Assembly: GCF_041361345.1 (NCBI RefSeq) | Contig: NZ_JBGKAD010000004.1 | Coordinates: 124,001 to 188,000, forward strand | Reading direction: 5' to 3' | Length of the DNA: 64,000 nt | Source: Halobaculum sp. MBLA0147 | GTDB taxonomy: Archaea > Halobacteriota > Halobacteria > Halobacteriales > Haloferacaceae | Shown: piece by piece, positions 14,244 to 22,946 of the stretch | How the letters are laid out: each line of letters begins with the position of its first letter | How positions within the stretch are numbered: position 1 is the stretch's first letter | Made by a program: the position numbers and the translations under genes | The notes under the pieces: generated by a model | Seen by the model: the letters and a program-made list of their open reading frames with translations, nothing else | Database searches by the model: none | Told to the model about the DNA's origin: nothing

Positions 14244-16249
14244 ACCGAGATACACGCAACCGGGACCTACACATGACGCTTTCAGATAAGAACGATGGAG
14301 GCGATGGAGAATCGACTAGACGCCGAGGGACCGGGTCTTGGTCTAACCTAGTTGTGGCTTACGACACATCAGAATATACATCGGACCCACTACCAGACAT
14401 CACGCTTGTTGGGTTATCAGGGAAGGAGGACACCAACATCACAAAGATGTTCAAGAATGACCCGAAGGCGTCACCCCTCGGTGCTGTTGGAGAGGGTTTC
14501 CTTAACAGGCTAGAGGAACAAACACCTGAGGATAGAACCCCCTCAGCAGTGGCCCTAGGGCCTGCTTATCCGGAGGCATACAGTACGCTCCCACGAGATT
14601 ACCGGAAGCAGTTGAAGTCCAAGCTCGCACCGATGCGGTGGACGCGGGCAGCTGAGCTCCGATCAGCACTTGGTCAATCGGAGGCGTGGACCGAGAGTGA
14701 ACTGTACACGGTAAATGGGTCCACCGTAGGCAGTAAGAGAGGAACTGCCTCAGAAGTAGACTACAGTGGAGACCTCAGCCACAAGAGGCTGATGAAGATC
14801 GTCCAACGACACCCAGAAGGGGTGACGGCAAGAATAGCGAGTAGGTACTTCGACTTCAGCAGACGCGTAGTGGGTCGGGCACTGAACAGACTCACAGAAG
14901 TAGGGGCAGTCGCGAAACGGGAGATGGCCCGATCGTCGACTATCTGGTATGACCCAGCTCTCAAGTATGCTAACCAGCAGTATGAGGGACACGACCCCCT
15001 CCTCTCACCCGAGAGTGAGGTTTTCCTGACGCAAGGGGGAGACCTAGCTAAAGGGCTGAAAAAGCTCGACAGAGACATCAGACAGTGGGTAACAGCGGCA
15101 ACACCAAGCGACGCACCTAGCAGGTACCATCTTGAACTCCTAGCCGAATTCCTCGGGCGCACTGACCTCTTCGATACCCCGTTCGAGCAGATGGTAACCG
15201 AGATCCAGAATCAACTGGATAATCTCGAAGGGGAGGCAGAGGAAAAGCACAAGGGTGTGATGCTTGATCGTGTACCTCGATTCTGGGAAGGTACGCCTGC
15301 CTGTGAGTACGGCGAAACGGCAGTTAACTCCCTTACCGATCTCCCAGCGGTCAGTGACCTCCCGTATGAATTACCGACTACTCCAGATCGCGTCGGAGAC
15401 ACTCCTGAGGAAATCGATAAATCCGAGATCAGGCACAACGTCATCGACGCTGATGCGATTCTGACAGCTATCCATCGTCTCCCGTCTGCGACAACAGCAA
15501 ACGAACTCTCCCGATTGTTGGACCGATCAAAAGGGGGTGTCAAAAACGCCCTTGATGATCTAGTAGAAGCGGGGCTCATCCAGGCCCGAGAGGGGAGTAA
15601 GAGTAGATTCGTCTACCCAACCCCAATGTCTGACATTCCGCACACTCTGGATCTCCCAACAGTTACGAACAGTAGAAATCTATTCCCAGGGGATCTCAGT
15701 ATCTTGTTCACCGATGCTGAGGTAGAGCTGTCCAAGTACACAGTCGAGACGACACCATCAAGTCGGCTGTCAGGAGCAGATGTGGACAAGCTTCTGTCGA
15801 TGAACCCGTATGCTGATGGACTTTGGGACGCCGACCCAGAGTGCCTCGGGTACGAGTATGAACCGGCACAAGAAGAACAAGAGAACTTCGGAGAGGGGCT
15901 ACCAGTCGGCAGCCTGATCTACTTAGTGAACGCCGTTTCTTCACAGGCAACTAAAGAACACTGTAGCAGTAGAACCTTCGAAAGGGGTCAGGCTGGTGTA
16001 ATTGACAACCACCTCAAGTCAGTAAGAGAAAAAGTACAGCCAGATCGAGAAGCATTCTTAAATGGGTTCAAGGAAAGGTATGAAAACAATGAACACAGGC
16101 CCCAGAGACGCACTATCTCACGTGATACTGCGTCAGGCTATATAAGCTCAATAGAAAATGGGAGCAGAAAACACAACCCTGAGGCCTACCAGTCTTACCT
16201 CAGACAAATCCTATTCGAGATGGCCGTTAAGGACAGCCCCCTAGCCTAA
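14240..16249 (+). CDS. large protein with two winged-helix domains, 669 aa
   Basis: Two winged-helix domains are visible at about residues 172-240 and 405-465, each with a helix-turn-helix and a basic wing ending in an aromatic strand. The N-terminal 100 residues and the C-terminal 180 residues are unrecognised; the latter is rich in basic residues. The protein is much larger than a simple repressor. With its translational coupling to another HTH protein, it could be a plasmid replication initiator or a partition/control factor. ATG 14273 is an alternative start. No nuclease or ATPase motif was found. Confidence 0.6.
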   Translation: MNRDTRNRDLHMTLSDKNDGGDGESTRRRGTGSWSNLVVAYDTSEYTSDPLPDITLVGLSGKEDTNITKMFKNDPKASPLGAVGEGFLNRLEEQTPEDRTPSAVALGPAYPEAYSTLPRDYRKQLKSKLAPMRWTRAAELRSALGQSEAWTESELYTVNGSTVGSKRGTASEVDYSGDLSHKRLMKIVQRHPEGVTARIASRYFDFSRRVVGRALNRLTEVGAVAKREMARSSTIWYDPALKYANQQYEGHDPLLSPESEVFLTQGGDLAKGLKKLDRDIRQWVTAATPSDAPSRYHLELLAEFLGRTDLFDTPFEQMVTEIQNQLDNLEGEAEEKHKGVMLDRVPRFWEGTPACEYGETAVNSLTDLPAVSDLPYELPTTPDRVGDTPEEIDKSEIRHNVIDADAILTAIHRLPSATTANELSRLLDRSKGGVKNALDDLVEAGLIQAREGSKSRFVYPTPMSDIPHTLDLPTVTNSRNLFPGDLSILFTDAEVELSKYTVETTPSSRLSGADVDKLLSMNPYADGLWDADPECLGYEYEPAQEEQENFGEGLPVGSLIYLVNAVSSQATKEHCSSRTFERGQAGVIDNHLKSVREKVQPDREAFLNGFKERYENNEHRPQRRTISRDTASGYISSIENGSRKHNPEAYQSYLRQILFEMAVKDSPLA

Positions 16250-16347
16250 CGAAGACAGAAAGGAAAAGGTCAGTGTTGACCATCCCAGGTACCTGAACCG
16301 GTTACATCACCACGAGAAGAACTCACGAGGGGAGTCTGCCTGTTGCC

Positions 16348-17163
16348 CTACCGATCAGCCAACCGCTCTTGAGCAACGGCCCCGAACTCCTCGATATCCA
16401 CTGTGGCTAGCTCGTCATCCTCGAGGAGCAGCCGAAGCCGAGGCCGTCCGACGTCAATCGGAACCTTGTCGGTCCCGATGAATCCGAGATCCTCAAGATT
16501 CGTCTTCGACCGCGAGAAGGTTGCTTTCGACGAGATACCAACATCCTCACCGGCTTTTGAGATGTCGTACAGAAGTCCCTCGTTACGTGCAGTGAGCAAC
16601 AGCAACAGCTCGACCTCGGTGACAGTGTCGTCACCGACGACATCCATGTGGCCCAGCACGGTTTCAAAGTCTGAACGGACCTCCTCACCGACTTGCTCTT
16701 CGATACCAGCAAGAGCCCGACTCAGTGCTGGAGTTCGAAGAGAAAACTCGTCACGCACGCCGAAGGAATCACTGCACGTATCAGCAAATGTTTGGACAAT
16801 CTCAGAGTCGGAGGCAGGAAGTGCAGCGAACGGTCCACCTGTCTCATCTACGACCCCGAAAAGGGCATCATCACTAACCACTCCTGCAGTCCGGACTGTG
16901 GGGTCAGCAACGTACAGTGAGACTATCCCGGCCTCCACGTGCTCAGCCAGGTACGACGAGGGAAGGAAGTTGCTCCGAACTTCCTTCAGACTCTCATCAG
17001 TGGCCACAACATGCAGTGTCTCAGGGAGTTCCCCAGCGTCGAGTGTGGATAAGGACTCCAGAAGTTCAGGGGACGGATTAGTGAGGTAGGTCTCCCCACT
17101 GACCTGATCGAACATGGTTCTCAACAGATCGTCTCTACTTTCGGCTGTTACTTCTTCTGGCAT
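16348..17163 (-). CDS. TbsP-type transcriptional regulator (DUF5821 family)
   Basis: The sequence follows the haloarchaeal DUF5821/TbsP family, whose Haloferax volcanii member co-regulates glucose-responsive genes with TrmB. It has an N-terminal sensor-like domain with the Asn-Pro-Ser-Pro motif, a central Glu-Phe-Ser-Leu-Arg-Thr-Pro segment, and a C-terminal winged helix containing Ala-Thr-Phe-Ser-Arg-Ser-Lys and Val-Gly-Arg-Pro-Arg-Leu. The ATG at 17163 fits the family's N-terminus. An upstream ATG at 17241 would add a Cys-rich extension, and a TATA-like region about 25 bp before it makes that start possible. It is likely an accessory paralogue on this replicon. Target genes are unknown. Confidence 0.8.
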   Translation of the reverse strand: MPEEVTAESRDDLLRTMFDQVSGETYLTNPSPELLESLSTLDAGELPETLHVVATDESLKEVRSNFLPSSYLAEHVEAGIVSLYVADPTVRTAGVVSDDALFGVVDETGGPFAALPASDSEIVQTFADTCSDSFGVRDEFSLRTPALSRALAGIEEQVGEEVRSDFETVLGHMDVVGDDTVTEVELLLLLTARNEGLLYDISKAGEDVGISSKATFSRSKTNLEDLGFIGTDKVPIDVGRPRLRLLLEDDELATVDIEEFGAVAQERLADR

Positions 17164-17224
17164 ACACGAACATCTACAGTGGTTACGGTACTTACAACTG
17201 TCGTGTGCCCCAACCTCATTGACA

Positions 17225-17239
17225 GATATCTCTGATATC
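17225..17239. promoter_or_regulatory. paired GATATC half-sites
   Basis: GATATC-TCT-GATATC lies between the TATA-like region (about 17256-17275) and the preferred start of the TbsP-type regulator. It is a candidate autoregulatory operator. Confidence 0.4.
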
Positions 17240-17369
17240 AAATGTTCTAGATCGGTAAATCATATTATCTGTTTATCGGACTAAAAGGCATGGACTAGAG
17301 TACCGCCAACCCGAGTACGCTAGCAGATAGCAACAGGAAGCCCGATCACTCTGAATAGCCCACAGTAGG

Positions 17370-18041
17370 TTACCGGAATCGGTCGATCGCTGATGACACA
17401 GCGTCGAAACTTCTGCCTGTGACACGGCTTCCGTTCACAAAGATCGCTGGAGTGCCGTCGACGCCAGCTTGCTGGCCAGCCTCTTTATCGCGTCTAACCA
17501 CTGGACGATACACGTCTCCTTTTGCGGCCTGGATCGCCTCGCACGGCTCGGTGTCGGCTTGTTCGGCTCCAGCTCCTACCGTGTCCAGCGAAAAGCTCTC
17601 CTGGTTCTGATACACCTTGTCAGCGTACAGGAAGAACGCCTTCCCTCCGCCCGTTGTCGCCACTGAACGGCCAGCACTGGCTGCCTTCCACGCCCAGTCT
17701 CGGACAGGGATCGGGAAGTCATGGTGTTCATACCGGATGGTCCCCAGAGGAAGGTACTCGTCGATGATCCGGGGCAACACCTCGAGTGAAAACGTCGCAC
17801 AGTGGGGACACGAAAAGTCCTCCCACACCTGGATCACGACGTTCGCGTCTGTCTGCGAGGGCCCGAGTGCCGGTGTCGGAGCCGACGATACACTCGACTC
17901 AGGAGCGCTCTCGCAGTCGTAGGAACTCCCTCCTTGGCCGAGACATCCGGCGCTCGCACTCAATCCTCCAACAACTGTCCCAGTAGTCGCGAGTACCTGC
18001 CGTCGCGATAGTCTGTTCGGTTGACTGGTCGCGCGCTCCAT
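17370..18041 (-). CDS. Tat-exported DsbA-like lipoprotein, 223 aa
   Basis: A twin-Arg signal (Arg-Leu-Ser-Arg-Arg-Gln-Val-Leu, residues 10-17) is followed by a lipobox ending at Cys33, so the mature protein should be Tat-exported and lipid-anchored outside the cell. A thioredoxin-fold DsbA domain has Cys78-Pro-His-Cys81 as its active site and a Gly-Thr-Pro cis-proline loop near residue 197. The family oxidises or isomerises disulfides in exported proteins. The surface proteins of the right half include Cys-containing examples that could be clients, but that is inference. It is divergent from the ParB-like gene across a strong inverted repeat. Confidence 0.85.
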   Translation of the reverse strand: MERATSQPNRLSRRQVLATTGTVVGGLSASAGCLGQGGSSYDCESAPESSVSSAPTPALGPSQTDANVVIQVWEDFSCPHCATFSLEVLPRIIDEYLPLGTIRYEHHDFPIPVRDWAWKAASAGRSVATTGGGKAFFLYADKVYQNQESFSLDTVGAGAEQADTEPCEAIQAAKGDVYRPVVRRDKEAGQQAGVDGTPAIFVNGSRVTGRSFDAVSSAIDRFR

Positions 18042-18090
18042 ACCGTCGTTTCCTCTCAAACACACTTAACAGTCATCTCCTGGCTGCGCC

Positions 18091-18138
18091 GAGCTAACCA
18101 ACGCACCCCCCCACGAAACAGAGAGTGTTGGTTAGCTC
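18091..18138. repeat. 12-bp perfect inverted repeat, 24-nt loop
   Basis: GAGCTAACCAAC (18091-18102) and GTTGGTTAGCTC (18127-18138) are exact reverse complements. The repeat lies in the gap between the divergent DsbA-like and ParB-like genes. This suggests a shared operator, although a structured RNA or mobile-element ends are alternatives. Confidence 0.65.
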
Positions 18139-18239
18139 ACTCAATCGCGTCACTCCGAATCGCTCCCCAATCCAAGCGAGTCAGATAGATGTTTAACCAC
18201 CCGTGGACGATGAATATCTGACGGCCTCCCGATCAACTC

Positions 18240-18989
18240 ATGACTGGCACCCGAGGAGCAGACGGCAAGCTCATCTCACACGGAACCGTTGTTGTCGACA
18301 CTGAATCGTCCCTATCGAAGCGCTGGATCTGCATTTCGACGCCGCCACAATTCTCGATCGCCGAGTGGACACTTGCTCAAGACGATCACTCAGTCGCGTC
18401 CAGACATCCATCGTACGACCCGGACGAGGACATCGCACTCGTCGTCGACGAGACCACGTTCATAGAGACGATTCCATACTACACTGGCAGCACCTACATC
18501 ACACCGACTGACGCGAGCAGTCTCCTGCCGCGCTTCTCCGCTGTTCCAGTCTCTCGGCTCAAACGGGTCGGTGTGTTGCGGCCGGTACCGATCCCGACGT
18601 CCACAATCCTGCCGAACCGCTATCACAGGCAGCAATACTCCGTTTCCGATCAAAAGGACCTGATCGACAGCATCGAGCCTGGTGGAGATCCCAACAAGCC
18701 ACCGCTTCTCTTCCCGCAAAGCACTGATCCCCCACGGTTCGAGCTCCTCGACGGCCACAAGCGCGTGTGGGCAGCTGCTGTCGTCGAGAATGAGACTATC
18801 ACCTGCAACGTGATGTACGGCAGTGAACGACGAGCTATCCGCGAGTGGGCCTACGAACACTGCACGAAATACCCACAGCCTACGCGGGAGGCCGTCATCC
18901 AGCAAATGGCCGAGGACTTCGAGCGCGTCAATGAGTTGGTCCCGAACTGGGTAGATGTCTCGACGGCAGTTGACCGCTCACACCCGTGA
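18240..18989 (+). CDS. ParB-like domain protein, 249 aa
   Basis: The segment from about residue 130 to 200 fits the ParB/sulfiredoxin fold: a predicted helix after Val-Ser-Asp-Gln-Lys-Asp-Leu, a variable loop, then Leu-Leu-Asp-Gly-His-Lys-Arg (169-175), equivalent to the Asn/Asp-Gly-His-(His/Lys)-Arg motif of the superfamily, followed by an Ala-rich helix. The first 100 residues are unrecognised. ParB-like proteins act in partition or as nucleases/regulators. No ParA/SegA-type ATPase is in the window, so a partition role is not established. Confidence 0.55.
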   Translation: MTGTRGADGKLISHGTVVVDTESSLSKRWICISTPPQFSIAEWTLAQDDHSVASRHPSYDPDEDIALVVDETTFIETIPYYTGSTYITPTDASSLLPRFSAVPVSRLKRVGVLRPVPIPTSTILPNRYHRQQYSVSDQKDLIDSIEPGGDPNKPPLLFPQSTDPPRFELLDGHKRVWAAAVVENETITCNVMYGSERRAIREWAYEHCTKYPQPTREAVIQQMAEDFERVNELVPNWVDVSTAVDRSHP

Positions 18990-19032
18990 GAACACTTGCA
19001 GGCCGGTGTGGCCAGGTCAGATCACCGATGGG

Positions 19033-20361
19033 CTAGGACGTTTGATCAGAGACATCTGCCATGTCTTCTTCGAGCGCCCTGACAGTCTCGCTGATCTCAT
19101 CTGCCATCTCCCGCTGTTTGTCAGTCGCCGTAGCCGTCTGCTCAACGGCTGCCACGAGGTCATCACTTTGTTCAGCAACAGTATCAACCATGCTGGCGAC
19201 CTCTTCGGCGCTGGCAGCTTGGTCGCCAGTCGCGTTCGCGATCTCTGAAAGCCCGTCGCTCACCTCAGTGATGGCGGCTTCGATTTCTGCTTGGTTACTC
19301 TCCACATCCTCAATCTCACTCGCAATCTCACTCACTGCTTCGTTCGAGGCCTCGACGCGATCCACAGTTGTCACAGCCGTTTCGCGAACCTCCTCGACGA
19401 TGTCTTCGATCTCTTCGGCCCGCTCCTTGCTCTCTTCAGCGAGGTTCTTCACCTCGTCTGCGACAACAGCGAACCCGTCACCACCCCGATCCACACGTGC
19501 CGCTTCGATGTTCGCGTTCAACGCCAGCATGTTCGTCTGATCTGCGATGTCGTCGATCACTGTCACCACCTCGCTGATCTCGTCGACGCGTTCACCAAGC
19601 CGGCGAGTATCGGCAGCCACATCCTCAGCCTGTACCGCGACATCTTCAACCGACTCTGCCGTCTCACGTGCTGACTGCGCGCTCTCCGCGGTCAATTGTT
19701 CGGCCGTCTCAGCCTGACTCGAGACAGCATCAGCCGTTGAGGCGATCTCTTCGACAGTCGCTGAGAATGTCGCGACTTCCTGTTGGACATCCTGGATGCT
19801 CTCGGACTGAACAGCGGCCGTCTCAGCGGCTGTCTCTGATTGTTCAGCTGCCGTCGACGCGGCAGTCCGGAAAGCTTCAACGGACCCTTCCACGTCCTCA
19901 GCCATCCGCTCTTGGAGCGTCTCGATTTCCTGACGTTGCTCAACGAACGATGTCACCTGGTTAAGCACCTCCACTCCCCCGACAACCGTTCCATCCGGAG
20001 CCGTGATCGGAACCGCCAATGCACGAGCGTGCTCAGTCGTCCCCTTAGGCGTCTCTGCCGACCGAACTGTTTCCTCTCGGATCGGCTCCCCAGTCCGTAG
20101 CACGGTCTCAACGAGCGTCTCGTCTTCCCCCTCGGTGCCGAACAACTCGTATGCACCCATCCCTTCGGCCTTCTCACCCGGCACTCCCATCAGGTCACTC
20201 GCAGCGTCGTTCCAGAGTGTGATGATACCTGAGCCATCAACGACGAACGCAGGCTCAGGAAACTGTGACACAAGCAGCTCGAACGAGCGCCGCCAATCCA
20301 TTCCATCTGCCTCAGAACCCGACACGAGGTCTGCTGCAGTCGCTTCTGTTGGAGCAGCCAT
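19033..20361 (-). CDS. soluble PAS-MCP transducer, 442 aa
   Basis: ATG 20361 begins a protein with no membrane helix. A PAS domain lies at about residues 22-135 ([13 protein letters not shown]). A long coiled coil follows, with the conserved signalling tip at 274-301 ([10 protein letters not shown]...Gly-Phe-Ala-Val-Val-Ala). It should bind CheW/CheA and report a cytoplasmic signal, such as redox or an internal metabolite, to the archaellum. The long Gln/Glu/Ala-rich coiled coil contains likely methylation sites. A chemoreceptor on an accessory replicon suggests host behaviour is altered by plasmid content. Confidence 0.88.
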   Translation of the reverse strand: MAAPTEATAADLVSGSEADGMDWRRSFELLVSQFPEPAFVVDGSGIITLWNDAASDLMGVPGEKAEGMGAYELFGTEGEDETLVETVLRTGEPIREETVRSAETPKGTTEHARALAVPITAPDGTVVGGVEVLNQVTSFVEQRQEIETLQERMAEDVEGSVEAFRTAASTAAEQSETAAETAAVQSESIQDVQQEVATFSATVEEIASTADAVSSQAETAEQLTAESAQSARETAESVEDVAVQAEDVAADTRRLGERVDEISEVVTVIDDIADQTNMLALNANIEAARVDRGGDGFAVVADEVKNLAEESKERAEEIEDIVEEVRETAVTTVDRVEASNEAVSEIASEIEDVESNQAEIEAAITEVSDGLSEIANATGDQAASAEEVASMVDTVAEQSDDLVAAVEQTATATDKQREMADEISETVRALEEDMADVSDQTS

Positions 20362-20467
20362 ACCCGTCTTCACGTTCCGAAAAGGAAGACTCCTACGTCT
20401 GCTACCGCTGCCCACACTCACCCCGCCCCCGGTGACACCACTCACCAACTGGGTGGTCTACCCCGTG

Positions 20468-20590
20468 CCCGGTGTTCTGAACACACCCCTCGTGGCCAGT
20501 GTTCTTGCTCGTAGTGATTTGAGCACCAGTACAATCACCTACCACCCCCGTGGCCAGTGTTTCGCCCACCCACCGCATAGCCAGTGTTCT
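20468..20590 (+). repeat. four GGCCAGTGTTCT-like direct repeats
   Basis: The repeats read CCCGGTGTTCT (20468-20478), GTGGCCAGTGTTCT (20492-20505), GTGGCCAGTGTTTC (20550-20563) and ATAGCCAGTGTTCT (20577-20590). All have the same orientation and irregular spacing. They share AGTGTT with the origin boxes and are candidate initiator or regulator sites. Confidence 0.5.
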
Positions 20591-20628
20591 GACGCGAACT
20601 ATCTCTCCCATCAGACGACCCCAGTGCG

Positions 20629-20656
20629 CCCCCCACACACCACTTTGCGAGTGTTA
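20629..20656 (+). repeat. outlying origin-box copy
   Basis: CCACTTTGCGAGTGTTAG, preceded by a C/A-rich run, matches the core of the two large origin boxes exactly. It lies beyond the 3' end of orc1, about 1.4 kb from the main origin. Confidence 0.65.
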
Positions 20657-20752
20657 GGCCTCCGCAGTACAGCGATTAATCCGAACTCGGGGACACACAG
20701 TCCGATCCACCTGTGAAGGATGAGAGCCAGAAATCCAAACAGGGACAATCGG

Positions 20753-21967
20753 CTACTCTTCAGCAAGTGATGGCCCAGCAGTGGCATCGCGGAGGCGATC
20801 GTCGGCCCGCAACGCATTGACCACCAAATCAATATCGATGTTCAGGCTATATTCATACCGGCGGCCACCTGCCTTCCCCTGATTATCATCGGTTGTTTCG
20901 ATAAAGCTCTTCATCGCCAGCTTGTTCAGTCGGTTGAGAACAGTCCGCTCTGACTTGACCGTCGCATCCACCTGCCCGCACACTTTTTCATAAATCCCGT
21001 AAATCTCCTGCCGGCGTGCTGGTGCTCGGTCAGCCTTTTCCAGAGCAGTAACTGCATATAACACAATGTGGCTCTGTGTCGGGAGATCACGAAGTTCCTG
21101 CTCGATCACAGACTCCTCAACCAACCGCTGTGCTTCTCTCACATGGTCGTCAGTCACCTCAGACGCTCCCTGTCGACGGGCTAGCGTCCCTGCCTTATGT
21201 AGGATATCGATCGCGTGGCGCGCAGACCCAGTGTCTTGACCCGCAAGCGCGCCTGCCAACTCAATCACTCCATCATCAATCGCTCCCGGGTAGAACGCCT
21301 CGTCTGCACGTTGTTCCAAGATTGCTCCTAGCTCGTCCGCATCGTATGGCCCGAACCGAATCTCGAACTCACACAGTGTCGACGTCACACGAGGGGACAG
21401 GCCGTCGCGATACCTGAAGTCGTTACAGATCCCGATCAACCCCACGTGTGTTTCCTCCAGATTCCCAATTGACTCCGCCCGCGGGATCTGATACAGCAGC
21501 GAATCATCTTCGCCCAACGAGTCGATTTCGTCCAGCACAACCACCACGTGCGTTGCCTCACAACTCTCGATTTCTTCCCATAGGAACTCATATACTCGGC
21601 TCGTCGAATGCCCAGTCGACGAGATCTCCTCAGACGATGACCGGAACGTGTTGACAAGCTGTGTGACAACGTCATACGACGACCGGTCACGGCAGTTCAC
21701 CCAAATGGTCTCGAGATCAACATCATCATACTCCTCGGTAGCGTCTTTTAATTCTCCCAAGACGATCTGGGTCGCGTCAGTTTTGCCAACCCCCGTATCG
21801 CCATACACGAAGATATTCTGAGGAACCGACGCATTTGCGATCGGCTGAAGCGCCTGGATGTAATCTTGTCGTTCCTCCTCACGCTCCATGAGCTCGTCTG
21901 GGGTATAAGAGTCGCGGAGGACGTGCTCGGACCGAAAGATATCGCTATCCCGGCTGAAGGGCTCCAT
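20753..21967 (-). CDS. orc1: Orc1/Cdc6 replication initiator, 404 aa
   Basis: This is an AAA+ initiator that binds origin boxes and loads the MCM helicase. The Walker A motif Gly-Asp-Thr-Gly-Val-Gly-Lys-Thr is at residues 56-63 and Walker B (Val-Val-Leu-Asp-Glu-Ile-Asp) at about 143-149. A sensor-2 region with Gly-Ser-Ala-Arg-His-Ala follows, and then a C-terminal winged helix from about residue 295. Haloarchaea typically have many orc1/cdc6 genes, each next to its own origin. The gene's 5' end faces the inverted-repeat region at 22031-22508, so it very likely recognises that origin. Confidence 0.92.
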   Translation of the reverse strand: MEPFSRDSDIFRSEHVLRDSYTPDELMEREEERQDYIQALQPIANASVPQNIFVYGDTGVGKTDATQIVLGELKDATEEYDDVDLETIWVNCRDRSSYDVVTQLVNTFRSSSEEISSTGHSTSRVYEFLWEEIESCEATHVVVVLDEIDSLGEDDSLLYQIPRAESIGNLEETHVGLIGICNDFRYRDGLSPRVTSTLCEFEIRFGPYDADELGAILEQRADEAFYPGAIDDGVIELAGALAGQDTGSARHAIDILHKAGTLARRQGASEVTDDHVREAQRLVEESVIEQELRDLPTQSHIVLYAVTALEKADRAPARRQEIYGIYEKVCGQVDATVKSERTVLNRLNKLAMKSFIETTDDNQGKAGGRRYEYSLNIDIDLVVNALRADDRLRDATAGPSLAEE

Positions 21968-22071
21968 GCCAGCACCGAATATCTAGAGCGGGTTAACTCT
22001 ACCGACACGCCTTTCGAAAACCCACCCCATTTCGTGTGTTTCGAGTGTTCCCGTAATCACGGTTTCTTTAT

Positions 22072-22104
22072 AAACACCCCCACACCCCACTTTGCGAGTG
22101 TTAG
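22072..22104 (+). repeat. origin box, left arm (33 bp)
   Basis: It contains the core CCACTTTGCGAGTGTTAG and a C-rich upstream part. It is the exact reverse complement of 22426-22458. Confidence 0.8.
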
Positions 22105-22425
22105 CGGTGAGAACGGTGGGGTGGGGGGAACCCACCGCAACACATAGTAGATAAAGACAGGATGAACCCCAACCGTGAAACATCAGATTACGGATAAGGA
22201 GCACTCTACTGTGGATACAGCAGTGCCACTACCGGCAACAACAACAACAATAACAACATTTATAATAACGTGTTGTAGAAGGGCGGTAACTACAGCAGTT
22301 CCCTCCCCCTTCGCGATGATACTTCATCCACACCAGCAACTGGTACAGGTCTTCTACACGCCATTATCGTCTTTCACCCCGATATACAGGTGGCAGGGTC
22401 AACCCCCCACCCCTCTTCGACGAGA

Positions 22426-22458
22426 CTAACACTCGCAAAGTGGGGTGTGGGGGTGTTT
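22426..22458 (-). repeat. origin box, right arm (33 bp)
   Basis: This is the exact reverse complement of 22072-22104, so the two arms point toward each other across the AT-rich segment. Confidence 0.8.
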
Positions 22459-22481
22459 TTAACTAATCCCGGAAACCGGCA

Positions 22482-22508
22482 ACACTCGAAACACTCGAAA
22501 CACTCGAA
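22482..22508 (-). repeat. three tandem 9-bp repeats ACACTCGAA
   Basis: There are three exact, directly adjacent copies. Two near-copies in opposite orientation lie at 22031-22049, so the origin is symmetrical for these short motifs as well. Confidence 0.75.
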
Positions 22509-22583
22509 ACGGTGGTAGGCACGTCCGTCACTAGGAGACGCCCGACTACATTTGACGCTCCCACCACTAAGAGCCCACAGACG

Positions 22584-22838
22584 ATGACGCGGACGACACT
22601 CCCCGCTGAACGAGCCTCCTGCCCGCGGTGCGGTGCAGACATCGAGTTCCAATCAGCCACAGCACAGATCACGTGTACAGGGTGTGATCGCTGGGCTATC
22701 TTGCATACTCCCGACCCGGCGAACGCCTTAGCGTCGTTCAGCTTTACAGAGATCGTTGAGACAGCGCGTGACCATACTGACGACTGCGTCTGCCTCGCCT
22801 GCCGATACGTTGAGAACGAAGCTCCAGGGTACGGGTGA
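22584..22838 (+). CDS. zinc-ribbon protein, 84 aa
   Basis: The protein has Cys-x2-Cys-Gly near residue 13, Cys-x2-Cys-Asp about 20 residues later, and a C-terminal Cys-x-Cys-x2-Cys. The ATG at 22584 is chosen because upstream codons overlap the origin region. It lies between the origin and the DNA polymerase gene. A role in replication is possible from position but not shown by sequence. Confidence 0.55.
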   Translation: MTRTTLPAERASCPRCGADIEFQSATAQITCTGCDRWAILHTPDPANALASFSFTEIVETARDHTDDCVCLACRYVENEAPGYG

Positions 22839-22918
22839 CCGGCTTGTGGTCCGTCCCCAAGGCACTCGGCCCCGTCCACCGGGAGAGAAGCCATTTTGAA
22901 GACAGGATGACCACTTCT

Positions 22919-22935
22919 CGAGTGTTTCACACTCG
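22919..22935. repeat. CGAGTGT-TTC-ACACTCG dyad
   Basis: This perfect seven-base dyad is built from the same CGAGTGT core as the origin boxes, so it may be an extra Orc1 contact. Confidence 0.5.
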
Positions 22936-22946
22936 TACTCCACCAA

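Larger units (their letters stand above)
20362..20752. other. intergenic region with iterons and one origin-box-like site
   Basis: This 391-bp gap between the MCP start and the orc1 stop has no credible gene. It holds four GGCCAGTGTTCT-like repeats and one copy of the origin-box sequence. It could be MCP regulatory DNA or an outlying part of the origin. Confidence 0.5.
22031..22508. other. candidate replication origin
   Basis: Directly upstream of orc1, a perfect 33-bp inverted repeat (22072-22104 and 22426-22458) encloses about 320 bp. This interval contains an AT-rich (AAC)n stretch and TTTATAATAA at about 22233-22276, flanked by ACAACA/TGTTGT, which is a likely unwinding element. TTCGAGTGTT-type motifs lie outside each arm: 22031-22049 on the left and three tandem ACACTCGAA units at 22482-22508 on the right. 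Inverted origin boxes around an unwinding element next to orc1/cdc6 is the classical archaeal arrangement. Confidence 0.82.
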
